From positions 1 to 38,583 of the forward strand of contig JAUVXF010000026.1 in NCBI GenBank assembly GCA_030603695.1: 38,583 nt of DNA, read 5' to 3'. The notes below the pieces were generated by a model. The model was not told where the DNA came from. It ran no database searches and saw only the letters and a program-made list of their open reading frames with translations. The first letter of the stretch is position 1, and the number at the start of each line of letters is the position of its first letter. This document shows positions 1 to 8,097 of the stretch, one piece after another. This DNA is from Natronohydrobacter sp. (lineage in GTDB: Bacteria > Pseudomonadota > Alphaproteobacteria > Rhodobacterales > Rhodobacteraceae). The position numbers were made by a program, and so were the translations under genes.

Positions 1-1229
1 CCTTTCGCCTTCTCCTCCAGGTTCCACATGCCCTGTTCGCCCCAGCGAAACCCGATAGAGCCATTGGGCGCCACCAGCTGCCCCGAATTCTCATCTATGC
101 AGATGGTTTTCCAGTCCGGGTTATTCGCCTCGCCCAGGTTATCGGCCAGATCAGAGGCGCGCAGCTGGCGGCCCGGCACATAGGTTTCGCCTTTCTTGTC
201 CAGACGGACAAGCATGGGCATATCGCTGTATTTGCGGCAATATTCCTCAAAATAGGGAACTTGCCGATCCAGATGGAATTCGCGCAAGATGACATGGCCA
301 AAGGCCATGCCAAGCGCCGCATCCGTGCCTTGCTTGGCGTTCAGCCAGACATCGCCAAATTTCGCGGCCTCGGAATAATCCGGGCAGATGACAGCGGATT
401 TCGTGCCACGGTAGCGCGCCTCGGTGTAGAAATGGGCATCGGGCGTGCGCGTCTGGGGCACGTTGGAACCCCAAAGCAACAGATAGCCCGCATTATACCA
501 ATCCGCCGATTCCGGCACATCTGTTTGTTCGCCCCATGTCATCGGGCTGGCAGGCGGCAAATCGCAATACCAGTCATAAAAGCTCATGCAGGTGCCGCCC
601 AGAAGCGACAGGTAGCGCGACCCGGCCGCATAGCTGACCATCGACATGGCCGGAATGGGCGAGAAGCCGAACACGCGGTCAGGCCCGTATTCCTTTGCGG
701 TATAGGCATTCGCGGCAGCGGTGATTTCTGTCACCTCGTCCCATGTGGCGCGCACAAAACCGCCCGTGCCGCGCTTGCGGGTGTAGCTGGCGCGCGCGGC
801 GGGGTCGGTCTGGATGGCCCGCCATGCCTCTATCGGGGTCATATGCTGGCGCTTTTCGCGCCATAGCCGCATCAGCGCGCCGCGCACAAGCGGCGTTTTT
901 ACCCGGTTGGCCGAATACAGATACCAGCTATAGCTTGCCCCCCGCGCACAGCCGCGCGGTTCGTGATTGGGCAGATCAGGGCGCGTGCGCGGGTAATCGG
1001 TTTGCTGGGTTTCCCATGTCACAATCCCGGATTTGACATAGATTTTCCACGAACAAGAGCCTGTGCAATTCACCCCATGGGTGGAGCGCACAATCTTGTC
1101 ATGGCGCCAGCGGTCGCGATAGACATCTTCCCAGTCGCGGTTTTCGGTTGTGGTCTGGCCGTGGCCATCTGAAAATGTGTCCTTGCGGGTGGATTTCAGA
1201 AAGTTCAGGCGGTCTAGAAGATGGCTCAT
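1..1229 (-). CDS. narG: Respiratory nitrate reductase alpha subunit NarG (partial; C-terminal part beyond the window edge)
   Basis: This is the molybdenum catalytic subunit of the membrane-bound respiratory nitrate reductase, which reduces nitrate to nitrite on the cytoplasmic face with electrons from quinol via NarH and NarI. Only the first ~409 codons of the usual ~1,240 are present. The translation shows the hallmark HGVNCTGSCSW segment near the N-terminus followed by PRGCARGAS; in known NarG these supply the His and three Cys ligands of the FS0 cluster. Further on come GGTCMSFYDWYCDLPPASP and WGSNVPQTRTPDAHF, both typical NarG blocks. The ATG at 1229 is preceded by GGAG at a good distance. 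It is the fourth gene of the usp-narK1-narK2-narG unit, 59 nt after narK2; narHJI are expected outside the window. Confidence 0.97.
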   Translation of the reverse strand, partial: MSHLLDRLNFLKSTRKDTFSDGHGQTTTENRDWEDVYRDRWRHDKIVRSTHGVNCTGSCSWKIYVKSGIVTWETQQTDYPRTRPDLPNHEPRGCARGASYSWYLYSANRVKTPLVRGALMRLWREKRQHMTPIEAWRAIQTDPAARASYTRKRGTGGFVRATWDEVTEITAAANAYTAKEYGPDRVFGFSPIPAMSMVSYAAGSRYLSLLGGTCMSFYDWYCDLPPASPMTWGEQTDVPESADWYNAGYLLLWGSNVPQTRTPDAHFYTEARYRGTKSAVICPDYSEAAKFGDVWLNAKQGTDAALGMAFGHVILREFHLDRQVPYFEEYCRKYSDMPMLVRLDKKGETYVPGRQLRASDLADNLGEANNPDWKTICIDENSGQLVAPNGSIGFRWGEQGMWNLEEKAK

Positions 1230-1288
1230 GGCTGTCTCCGTTCAGGTTAAGGAATTTAGCAGGCGCGCGGGTGCGCGCCCGCAGGCAT

Positions 1289-2650
1289 TCAGCAGGGGAA
1301 AGGGGCGTTCTTGCGGGCATAAAGCACCCAGTTCAGCACCACATTGAGTGCGAAGAACGCCGATAGCCCCCAGAAAACAGGCGCGGCAGACGCCTGCGCC
1401 GCAAAAGACCAGGCAAACAGCATTCCGAACAGGAACGGCCCATAAGCGGCAATTGCAGCGGTAAAGCCGATCACGCCGCCCGCTTGGCGTGGGGCAAAGA
1501 GCATGGGCATCTGCTTGAAGGTGGATGCATTGCCAATCCCGGCAAAGAAGAACAGCGCCAGCATGCCCGCAACGAACATCGGAAAGCTGGCCAGACTATC
1601 CACGCCGGTCACGATCCAGGCCACAAAGCCCGCGCAAATCAGCATCCCAATTCCGGCCCAATGCGTCACGCGCGCCCCGCCCAGCCTGTCCGAGACAGGG
1701 CCTGCCAGCACCCGGCTGGCAGAGCCGATCAGCGGGCCATAAAACGCCCAGGCCAAGGGATCTGGCGCGCCGTCATATGCGCCATAGATCAGCCGGATCA
1801 GCAGCGGAAACGTGGCCGCCAGCCCCGAAAAGGCGCCGAATGTCATGATATAGAGCGAGGTTTGCGACCAGGTGTGGCCCGATCTGAAAATATCGAACTG
1901 TTCGCGAAAGTTGGAGGTGATGGGCACGGATTTCAGGAAAATCCAGGCGGTTATGCCAAACACCGCCACAAAGGGGATCATCACCAGCGGGGCATTTTGC
2001 AGATAGATCTGCGTTTCAACGCCTGCGCGCGTCATGGTCTGCGGCTCTCCCACCCAGGCCATGCGGCCCAGAAGGGCAAAGCCGATGACCCAGGGCGTCA
2101 CGAATTGCACCACCGACACCCCGAAATTGCCAACCCCCGCCTGAATGGCCAGCGCCGTGCCTTGCAGGCGTTTGGGAAAGAACATGCTGGTCGAGGGCAT
2201 GAAGCTGGAAAAATTGCCCCCGCCAAGCCCCGCCAGAAAGGCCAGCAGCATCAGCACCCAATAGGGGGTTGCAGGATTTTGCACCGCATAGAACCAGCCC
2301 ACCAGCGGGATGAGAAGCGACAGGGTGGACAGAGATATGACATGGCGCGTGCCATAGATGGGCACAAGGAACATATGGATCAGGCGCAATGTGCCCCCGG
2401 CAAGGCCGGGCATGGCGGCCAGCCAGAACAGCTGGCTGGCGCTGAATTGAAAGCCGATCTGGGGCAGCCGCACCACCAGCGCCGAAACCAGAAACCATGT
2501 GATGAAGGCCATGGTCAGGGCGGCTGTGGTCAGGATCAGGGTTGTCCAGGCTTGGCGCTTGCCGCCCGCTTCCCAAAAACTGGTGTTTTCGGGTTCCCAG
2601 CGCGGCAGCCATGTGCCGGACGCGACAGCCGATGTTGAAGGAGTTGCCAT
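1289..2650 (-). CDS. narK2: Nitrate/nitrite transporter, NarK2 type (MFS)
   Basis: This is a 453-residue inner-membrane transporter of the nitrate/nitrite porter branch of the major facilitator superfamily. The N-terminus (WEPENTSFWEAGGKRQA) and the block SALVVRLPQIGF resemble E. coli NarK closely, which places it in the NarK2-type group, usually regarded as nitrate/nitrite antiporters. Two nitrate-signature stretches are visible, one around GGGNFSSFMPSTSMFFPK and one around GIGNASTFKQMPMLF. The two substrate-binding arginines are also apparent, in GGTLRLIHMF and SASRVLAGPVSDR. About twelve hydrophobic segments fit the family. It lies 63 nt downstream of narK1 and 59 nt upstream of narG. Antiport is inferred from the family. 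Confidence 0.93.
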   Translation of the reverse strand: MATPSTSAVASGTWLPRWEPENTSFWEAGGKRQAWTTLILTTAALTMAFITWFLVSALVVRLPQIGFQFSASQLFWLAAMPGLAGGTLRLIHMFLVPIYGTRHVISLSTLSLLIPLVGWFYAVQNPATPYWVLMLLAFLAGLGGGNFSSFMPSTSMFFPKRLQGTALAIQAGVGNFGVSVVQFVTPWVIGFALLGRMAWVGEPQTMTRAGVETQIYLQNAPLVMIPFVAVFGITAWIFLKSVPITSNFREQFDIFRSGHTWSQTSLYIMTFGAFSGLAATFPLLIRLIYGAYDGAPDPLAWAFYGPLIGSASRVLAGPVSDRLGGARVTHWAGIGMLICAGFVAWIVTGVDSLASFPMFVAGMLALFFFAGIGNASTFKQMPMLFAPRQAGGVIGFTAAIAAYGPFLFGMLFAWSFAAQASAAPVFWGLSAFFALNVVLNWVLYARKNAPFPC

Positions 2651-2713
2651 TGTCTTTTACCTTTCAGGAGCTTTGGCATTGGCCCGTGGGGCGGAACTGC
2701 CAAAGGCAATGGG

Positions 2714-4375
2714 TCAGATGGTTTTGGGTGATTGTTTGGAGAGTGCCGGATCTGGCACGATCCCCCGGAGGGCCGCGCGCAGATCGTCGATGGATTTGAA
2801 TTGCGCCTTGATCTGGACGATGCCGCCGCGCTCGGTCAGTTCCACCTTGTCGGATGAGGCGAAGATCTCTTCGATCTCGGAGATGGCGGCTTTCTTCTCG
2901 GCAGCTTCGCGGGCAATCTCGCGGTCAACCGAAGAGATGATATATTCATCCCCAAAGCCGCCCTCTGGCTCTACCAGCCAGAAATAGCACACCACCCAGG
3001 CCAGAAAGGCCCCCGCCGCAATGATGAAGAAGAATTGCTGCGGTGTGACGAACATGAACACAAACAGATAGAACACCGCACCCACATTGCCGTAAGCGCC
3101 TGCCATGCCCGAAATCTGCCCGGTCAGGCGGCGTTTGATGGATGGGATGATGCCGAATGTCGCGCCCTCTGCCCCTTGCACGAAGAAGGAACAGCCGATT
3201 GTTATGGCAATGGCGATAATCAGCGGCCAGTTGGAATTCAGCAGGCCCATCAGCACAAAGCCTATGGCAATGCCGAACATATAGGCCAGCATCACGAAAC
3301 GGCGGTTGCCAAAGCGGTCAGAGACCAGCCCACCCATGGGGCGCGCAAACAGGTTGACGAAGGCGAAACTGGCCGCAATCAGGCCCGCCGTAGCGGCTGT
3401 CAGGCCCCATGTTTCCTCAAAGAACATGGGCAGCATGGACACCACAGCCAGTTCCGCCCCGAAATTGGCGAAATAGGTGGCATTCAGCGCGGCAACAGAT
3501 TTGAACGGGTATTTGTCATCTTCCGGCACACCCTTTCTCAGGATGGGTGCGTTCACCCGGATGGCTTGGGTGATCTGATAGGTGACGACCACCGCAATGG
3601 CGGCATAACATATCGCGGCCGTTATCGCGTCTATATAGCCCATCAGTTGAATGCGATAGACGAGGATAGAAAGGATACCCACCAGCGGCACGATGAACAG
3701 GCACAACAGGATCAGATCGCGCCAGCTGGAAACTTCCAGCGCCGAAGCCTTGCGCGGTTTTTTATGTGTATCGGCGCTGGGGCCATCGGTGATGGCAAAC
3801 CAGTAAAACACCCCATAAGCCGCCATAACCGCGCCCGATGTGGCAATGGCATAGCGCCAGCCGTCATCGCCGCCATAGATTGTAAGCGCAATGGTGGGCA
3901 GGGTGATTGCCGCCGCAGCAGAGCCGAAATTGCCCCAACCGGCATAAAAGCCTTCGGCAAAGCCAATATCACGCGGCTTGAACCACAGCGCTGTCATATG
4001 AATGCCCACGACAAAGCTTGCGCCAATAGAGGACAGAACCAGACGCGACATGAACAGCACTTCGCGCGTATCGCCAAAGGCGAAAACAAAACTTGGCGCA
4101 GCCATCAGCACCATCAGCACGGAAAACACCCGCCGCGGCCCGTAACGATCCAGCGCCATGCCCACGATAATCCGGGCGGGGATTGTCAGCGCCACATTTG
4201 CGATGGCAAAAAGGCGGATATCGTCGCGCGTCAGCCAATCCACAGAGCGCAGCATGGAGGACGCCAAAGGCGCCATGTTGAACCAAACATAAAAGCAGAT
4301 GAAAAACGCGATCCATGTCAGATGCAGCGCCTTTATCTCGGCATTCTTGAAACGGAAAATATCGCTGACTTGCAT
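2714..4375 (-). CDS. narK1: Nitrate/nitrite transporter, NarK1 type, with cytoplasmic C-terminal extension
   Basis: This is a 553-residue MFS nitrate/nitrite porter distinct from the downstream NarK2-type protein. The arginine in TIPARIIVGMALDRYGPRR and that in NLFARPMGGLVSDRFGNRR match the two substrate-binding arginines of the family. After the last membrane segment (~residue 470) it carries an unusual tail of about 80 residues with a charged helix (REIAREAAEKKAAISEIEEIF), probably cytoplasmic. In Paracoccus NarK1 and NarK2 are fused in one polypeptide; here the same order is kept in two genes. NarK1-type proteins are generally thought to be proton/nitrate symporters that start nitrate respiration before nitrite has accumulated. 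It starts 10 nt after the stress protein gene, so the two are cotranscribed. Confidence 0.92.
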   Translation of the reverse strand: MQVSDIFRFKNAEIKALHLTWIAFFICFYVWFNMAPLASSMLRSVDWLTRDDIRLFAIANVALTIPARIIVGMALDRYGPRRVFSVLMVLMAAPSFVFAFGDTREVLFMSRLVLSSIGASFVVGIHMTALWFKPRDIGFAEGFYAGWGNFGSAAAAITLPTIALTIYGGDDGWRYAIATSGAVMAAYGVFYWFAITDGPSADTHKKPRKASALEVSSWRDLILLCLFIVPLVGILSILVYRIQLMGYIDAITAAICYAAIAVVVTYQITQAIRVNAPILRKGVPEDDKYPFKSVAALNATYFANFGAELAVVSMLPMFFEETWGLTAATAGLIAASFAFVNLFARPMGGLVSDRFGNRRFVMLAYMFGIAIGFVLMGLLNSNWPLIIAIAITIGCSFFVQGAEGATFGIIPSIKRRLTGQISGMAGAYGNVGAVFYLFVFMFVTPQQFFFIIAAGAFLAWVVCYFWLVEPEGGFGDEYIISSVDREIAREAAEKKAAISEIEEIFASSDKVELTERGGIVQIKAQFKSIDDLRAALRGIVPDPALSKQSPKTI

Positions 4376-4385
4376 GTCAGTCCTC

Positions 4386-4859
4386 TCAGTCGGCGTGCGT
4401 GGGGATGATCAGCAGCGGGCAAGGCGCGCGGCGTGCCAGAAAGGCACTGGTAGAGCCGAAGGTCATATGGTCGAATTCTTCGACCAGCGCATCCAGCTTG
4501 CGCGCAATGAAGTTGAGCGGGCCGGGATCGGGCTTGTGGCTGTGGCGCGCCATGACCAGCAGATCAGGCTTGCGCTCTTGCACCGCGCGCAGGATCATTT
4601 TGCGCGCATCGCCTTCCGCGATCAGAACAGAGGCTGTAAAACCCGCTGCCGCCAGATTGGCCGCCGCAGCTTCGGTTCCTTTTTTCTGTTCGGCATATTG
4701 CGCAGAAAACAACTCATCTGCCCCTGCGGTCGCACTGCCCACATCCTCGACTACCGAAATCAGCGTGATTGCCGGTTTCAGCGCGGAAAGCAGCTCTCGC
4801 ACTGTTTCCAGAGCGATCCGCGCATTGCGGGAATTGTCATAGGCCAGCATCACATGCAT
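4386..4859 (-). CDS. Universal stress protein, UspA family
   Basis: This is a 157-residue cytoplasmic protein with the Usp fold. It begins MHVMLAYDNSRNARIALE, the usual first beta strand followed by the Asp-containing loop, and ends with a hydrophobic LLIIPTHAD strand. The central LLVMARHSHK is the usual strand before the ATP-binding loop, but the full GxxGxxxxxxxxG-S/T nucleotide motif is only partly recognisable (FGSTSAFLARRAPCPLLII). The ATG at 4859 follows a strong AAGGAG. It is the first gene after the FNR-type box and is separated by only 10 nt from narK1, so it should be induced with nitrate respiration. Usp genes are frequent members of FNR-controlled anaerobic regulons; the exact role is unknown. 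Confidence 0.88.
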   Translation of the reverse strand: MHVMLAYDNSRNARIALETVRELLSALKPAITLISVVEDVGSATAGADELFSAQYAEQKKGTEAAAANLAAAGFTASVLIAEGDARKMILRAVQERKPDLLVMARHSHKPDPGPLNFIARKLDALVEEFDHMTFGSTSAFLARRAPCPLLIIPTHAD

Positions 4860-4934
4860 TGGCGTCTCCTTGCGGTTCGGATGCTATTGCGCACCCGTTC
4901 GGCAGGACACAGTCACGCAGTGGCGCGAAAAAAC

Positions 4935-4948
4935 TTGATCCAGATCAA
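4935..4948. promoter_or_regulatory. FNR-type operator (perfect inverted repeat)
   Basis: The sequence TTGATCCAGATCAA is an exact match to the FNR/NarR consensus TTGAT-N4-ATCAA. Its centre lies about 82 nt upstream of the stress protein ATG, which leaves room for a class II promoter with the box near -41 and a leader of about 40 nt. It most likely activates the usp-narK1-narK2-narG unit under low oxygen. The neighbouring regulator has the Glu-x-x-Ser-Arg recognition helix that reads this half-site. Confidence 0.85.
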
Positions 4949-5070
4949 GATTAAAAAAACGCGCCGATAAATCGCGCTTGGATTGAAACCTGCACAAAAC
5001 AGGCTTGATGGGTATATTATTTGAGAAAAACTTTTGTGTTTTGGCGCCATGATATTTATGTAGCGTGGAA

Positions 5071-5084
5071 TTGACTTTTATCAG
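5071..5084. promoter_or_regulatory. Possible degenerate FNR-type half-sites ahead of narR
   Basis: TTGACTTTTATCAG departs from the TTGAT-N4-ATCAA consensus by one base in each half. It ends 18 nt before the narR start codon, so binding there would overlap the promoter or leader and would be expected to repress. Weak evidence; it may be chance in this AT-rich spacer. Confidence 0.3.
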
Positions 5085-5102
5085 GCCCATAAGGGAGGCG
5101 TT

Positions 5103-5843
5103 ATGCGACCGGAAGAATTGCCAGAGATTCGCCATTTGCACCTGTTTCGGGACATGTCGCATGCGAATTTCGAGGCATTGATGGCCAGTTCCTATGCACA
5201 GAATTTTCCGCAAGGGTTGGAAATGATCCGGCAGGGCGATCCCGCGGATTTTTTGCATATCGTGCTGGAGGGTTCGGTGGAATTATTCGCCCGGTGGGGG
5301 GGGCGTGAATGCACTATGGCCGTGTTGCGCCCGGTCTCGACATTCATTCTGGCGGCCAGCATTCGCGATGCCCCCTATCTGATGTCTGCCCGCACGCTGG
5401 AGCGCACGCGGATCATTCTGATCCCGTCATCTGACTTGCGGGCCATGTTTCGGCGCGATAGCGAGTTTTCGGTTTCTGTCATCAACGAGCTTGCCTCGTG
5501 CTACCGCTCTGTTGTGCGCAATGCCAAAACATTGAAACTGCGCAATTCGCGAGAGCGTGTCGCCTCTTACCTGTTGCGCCAATCCTTGCTTGCGGGGGGC
5601 GCGCCGTCTTATGTGCTGCCGGTAGAGAAGCGGCTCTTGGCGTCTTATCTGGGTATGACGGCGGAAAACCTGTCGCGCACGCTGCGGGCCTTGGAAGATG
5701 ACGGATTGAAGATGGACGGCGCGCGCGTGATCATCACAGACCGTGCAAAGCTTTCGGCATTGGCGCAGCCTGACAAGCTGATTGACGGCCCCGAAATGGA
5801 TTCCAATGAAAATGGATCAGGGTTACCCATCTCAAGCAGGTAG
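5103..5843 (+). CDS. narR: Crp/Fnr family regulator of nitrate respiration, NarR-like
   Basis: This is a 246-residue transcription factor with an N-terminal cyclic-nucleotide-type sensor fold (about residues 15-120), a long dimerisation helix and a winged-helix DNA-binding domain (about residues 150-215). The recognition helix contains E188, S191 and R192 (TAENLSRTLRAL), the same Glu-x-x-Ser-Arg pattern that lets FNR read TTGAT. The N-terminal cysteine cluster that binds 4Fe-4S in FNR is absent: the only cysteines are C70 and C133. That, together with its place divergent from narK, fits NarR of Paracoccus, which responds to nitrate/nitrite rather than directly to oxygen. DNR/NnrR-type nitric oxide sensors are the main alternative. 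The ATG follows a strong AAGGGAGG. The C-terminal ~25 residues beyond the domain are unremarkable. Confidence 0.83.
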   Translation: MRPEELPEIRHLHLFRDMSHANFEALMASSYAQNFPQGLEMIRQGDPADFLHIVLEGSVELFARWGGRECTMAVLRPVSTFILAASIRDAPYLMSARTLERTRIILIPSSDLRAMFRRDSEFSVSVINELASCYRSVVRNAKTLKLRNSRERVASYLLRQSLLAGGAPSYVLPVEKRLLASYLGMTAENLSRTLRALEDDGLKMDGARVIITDRAKLSALAQPDKLIDGPEMDSNENGSGLPISSR

Positions 5844-5959
5844 AGTGCCTGCTTGGCGGGATGTGGTTTGAACGGCAATCCGCGCCTTGCCCAAGTAGGA
5901 CGGGCGCATTTGCCCCGCGTGGCCCTTTCACCACCGCAACACAGCGCATGGGCTTTGTC

Positions 5960-6601
5960 TTAGCCGGGGTCTGACACTGTAATATCCGCGGGTAGCCTTG
6001 CCGCGATGATGCGGCGCGCATTCACAAGGTCATTGTTTTCTGCGCGTGTCTGTGCCGCCGCCAGATCATGCCCATGTTCCAGCCAGCGCGAGATGCAGCG
6101 TTGGCGGAGTATATGTTGCGGCGTGTCCAGCCAGATCGCAAGATCCCACAGGGCGGCCAGATCGGCCCATGGCTGTTCGTCGAAAAGCAGGTAATTCCCT
6201 TCGATGATCACGATCTCACATTCGGGCGCAATGACACCCGCACCCGCCACAGACAGATCACGCGCGCGGTCAAACAGGGGATAGACCACTTCTGTCTTGT
6301 TGCGCAGGCGCTGCACCAGCGCCCAAAACCCCGCCGCATCAAATGTTTCTGGCGCGCCTTTGCGTGCGCGCAGGCCGCGCGCATCCAGAATGCGATTGTC
6401 CAGATGAAAGCCATCCATCGGAACCAGCTCTGCCTGTAGCCCCTCGCCGCGCAAGGCATCGCGCAGCGCGGCCCCCAGCACTGATTTGCCGCTGGCAGGC
6501 GCACCCGCCACCGCAACCAGCTTGCGCCCATGGCCCTTAGGGCCGCGCAGCCGCGCCATCAGATCGGGCGGCAGGGGATCAAAGGTTTTGGATGCGCTCA
6601 A
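5960..6601 (-). CDS. P-loop sugar/nucleoside kinase, FrcK-like
   Basis: This is a 213-residue cytoplasmic P-loop kinase of the uridine kinase/phosphoribulokinase/pantothenate kinase superfamily. The Walker A motif GAPASGKS (about residues 33-40), the acceptor-site segment PMDGFHLDN and the strand VIIEGNYLLF are all visible. Proteins of this type lie next to sugar ABC transporters in rhizobia and rhodobacters, and one is named FrcK in the fructose system. As the last gene of the polyol operon it could phosphorylate fructose made by sorbitol or mannitol oxidation; that is inference. I chose the TTG start at 6601, 6 nt after GAGGAA and just after the xylulokinase stop; the frame is open further upstream, but only inside the xylulokinase gene and without family similarity. 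Confidence 0.78.
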   Translation of the reverse strand: MSASKTFDPLPPDLMARLRGPKGHGRKLVAVAGAPASGKSVLGAALRDALRGEGLQAELVPMDGFHLDNRILDARGLRARKGAPETFDAAGFWALVQRLRNKTEVVYPLFDRARDLSVAGAGVIAPECEIVIIEGNYLLFDEQPWADLAALWDLAIWLDTPQHILRQRCISRWLEHGHDLAAAQTRAENNDLVNARRIIAARLPADITVSDPG

Positions 6602-6618
6602 GATGGGTTCCTCGCAGG

Positions 6619-8097
6619 TCAGGTGCCGGGCAGGCCTTTGGCCACATTCTTGCTTGTGGCGCGCGCGGCGCTTTGGAAGTTGGTGAAAGCCTCTGAAAAT
6701 TCCGCAACATGGGCGGCATCGGGCAAAACCTCTCGTGTATCGCGCGGGGGGGTGATGACATCGGATATGGCAGCGCCCGTTGCCGCCAGCAGCCCCAGCC
6801 GCGCGGCCCCCAAGGCGGCACCATGCGCGGCCTGTGATGCAGAGATGTCTATTGGCAGGCCCAGCACTGTGGCAAGCAATCTTACCCAATAGTCAGACCG
6901 CGCGCCCCCGCCCACCGCATACAGCCGCTGCGGTGCGGCCCCGGTGGCGCGTAGCGCTTCCAGATTGTCGCGCAAGCCGAAGCTTACGCCTTCCAGAACG
7001 GCGCGTGTCATGTCGGCGCGGCCCGACATTGCGCCAATTCCCGTAAATCCGGCGCGCAGATGGGGGGTGTTATAGGGTGTGCGCTCTCCGGCCAGATAGG
7101 GCAGATAGAGGATTGGGCCGGGGCGGTGCAGCTTGTCGCCAAGCTGCGCGACCAGCGTTTGCGGCGGCTGCCCAACCAGATTTGCCAGCCAGTTCAGGTT
7201 ATCTGCCGCAGCCAGCATGACCCCCATCTGAAACCATCGGTCGGGCAGGGCATGGCAGAAGGTATGCACAGCCGTTTGCGGCGCGGGTTGGCAGCTATCG
7301 CGCGCAACCATCACCACGCCAGAACTGCCCAGAGAGACAGCGCCAGCCCCGTCTTGCAGCAACCCCAGACCGCAGGCCGTGGCGGCATTGTCACCCGCCC
7401 CGCCAGCCACGGTGACAGAGGCTTTCACACCCCAGGCGCGGGCCAATTCCGGGCGCAACTGCCCGGCTATTGCGCTGCCTTCAACAAGCCGGGGCATCTG
7501 GCTGGCCATCATGCCAGAGCGCGCCAGCAGATCAGCCGACCAGCCCCGCGCCCGGATATCCAGCCAGGATGTGCCAGATGCATCCGAGAGATCGCCGACA
7601 TGATCCCCCGTCAGAAAATAGTTCAGATAGGCGGCAGGCAAAAGCACCTTTGCCACGCGGGCAAATACATCCGGCTCTTGCGCGCGCAGCCAGTCCAGCT
7701 TGGGCGCGGTGAAGCCCGGAAAAACGATGTTCCCGCTAATCTGGCGAAAGGCCGGGTCTGCATCCAGTTTTGCGGCTTCCAGATGGCTGCGTGTGTCATT
7801 CCACAAGATGCAGGGGCGCAACACAGCGCCGTCTTTATCTATCAGGGTTGCGCCATGCATCTGCCCGGAAACGCCAATCCCGCGCAGATCGGAAAATCCC
7901 GCATAGGCTGCGCGCAACTGTTCCACGACATTTTGCAAGGCCGCGATCCAGTCTGCCGGTTCCTGTTCTGACCAGCCATCATGGGGGTGCGATACCGGGA
8001 TGCGCTGTTCTGCCTGCCCGACTATTGCACCTTCGGCATTTATCAGCAGCCCTTTCAGGCCCGATGTGCCCAGATCAAGGCCCAGATAGCAGCTCAT
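6619..8097 (-). CDS. xylB: Xylulokinase, FGGY family
   Basis: This is a 492-residue carbohydrate kinase of the FGGY family, with two actin-like ATPase domains. The N-terminal GLDLGTSGLKGLL phosphate-binding motif, the substrate segment PCILWNDTRS, the middle GGAGDNAATACGLG and the C-terminal adenosine motif VGGGARSDYWVRLLA are all in place, and the length is normal for XylB. It would convert D-xylulose, made from D-arabitol by the neighbouring dehydrogenase, to xylulose 5-phosphate; the equivalent gene in the Pseudomonas mannitol/arabitol operon is mtlY. The start at ATG 8097 overlaps the mtlK stop in an ATGA arrangement, indicating translational coupling. Activity on other ketoses cannot be excluded. 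Confidence 0.9.
   Translation of the reverse strand: MSCYLGLDLGTSGLKGLLINAEGAIVGQAEQRIPVSHPHDGWSEQEPADWIAALQNVVEQLRAAYAGFSDLRGIGVSGQMHGATLIDKDGAVLRPCILWNDTRSHLEAAKLDADPAFRQISGNIVFPGFTAPKLDWLRAQEPDVFARVAKVLLPAAYLNYFLTGDHVGDLSDASGTSWLDIRARGWSADLLARSGMMASQMPRLVEGSAIAGQLRPELARAWGVKASVTVAGGAGDNAATACGLGLLQDGAGAVSLGSSGVVMVARDSCQPAPQTAVHTFCHALPDRWFQMGVMLAAADNLNWLANLVGQPPQTLVAQLGDKLHRPGPILYLPYLAGERTPYNTPHLRAGFTGIGAMSGRADMTRAVLEGVSFGLRDNLEALRATGAAPQRLYAVGGGARSDYWVRLLATVLGLPIDISASQAAHGAALGAARLGLLAATGAAISDVITPPRDTREVLPDAAHVAEFSEAFTNFQSAARATSKNVAKGLPGT

Noticed and set aside
1484-2638. Long plus-strand open frame of 384 codons
   Set aside because: It is the complement of narK2; its Gln/His/Arg-rich translation is typical of antisense frames in GC-rich DNA.
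3035-4408. Plus-strand open frame of 457 codons
   Set aside because: Antisense to narK1, with His/Gln-rich low-complexity translation and no family features.
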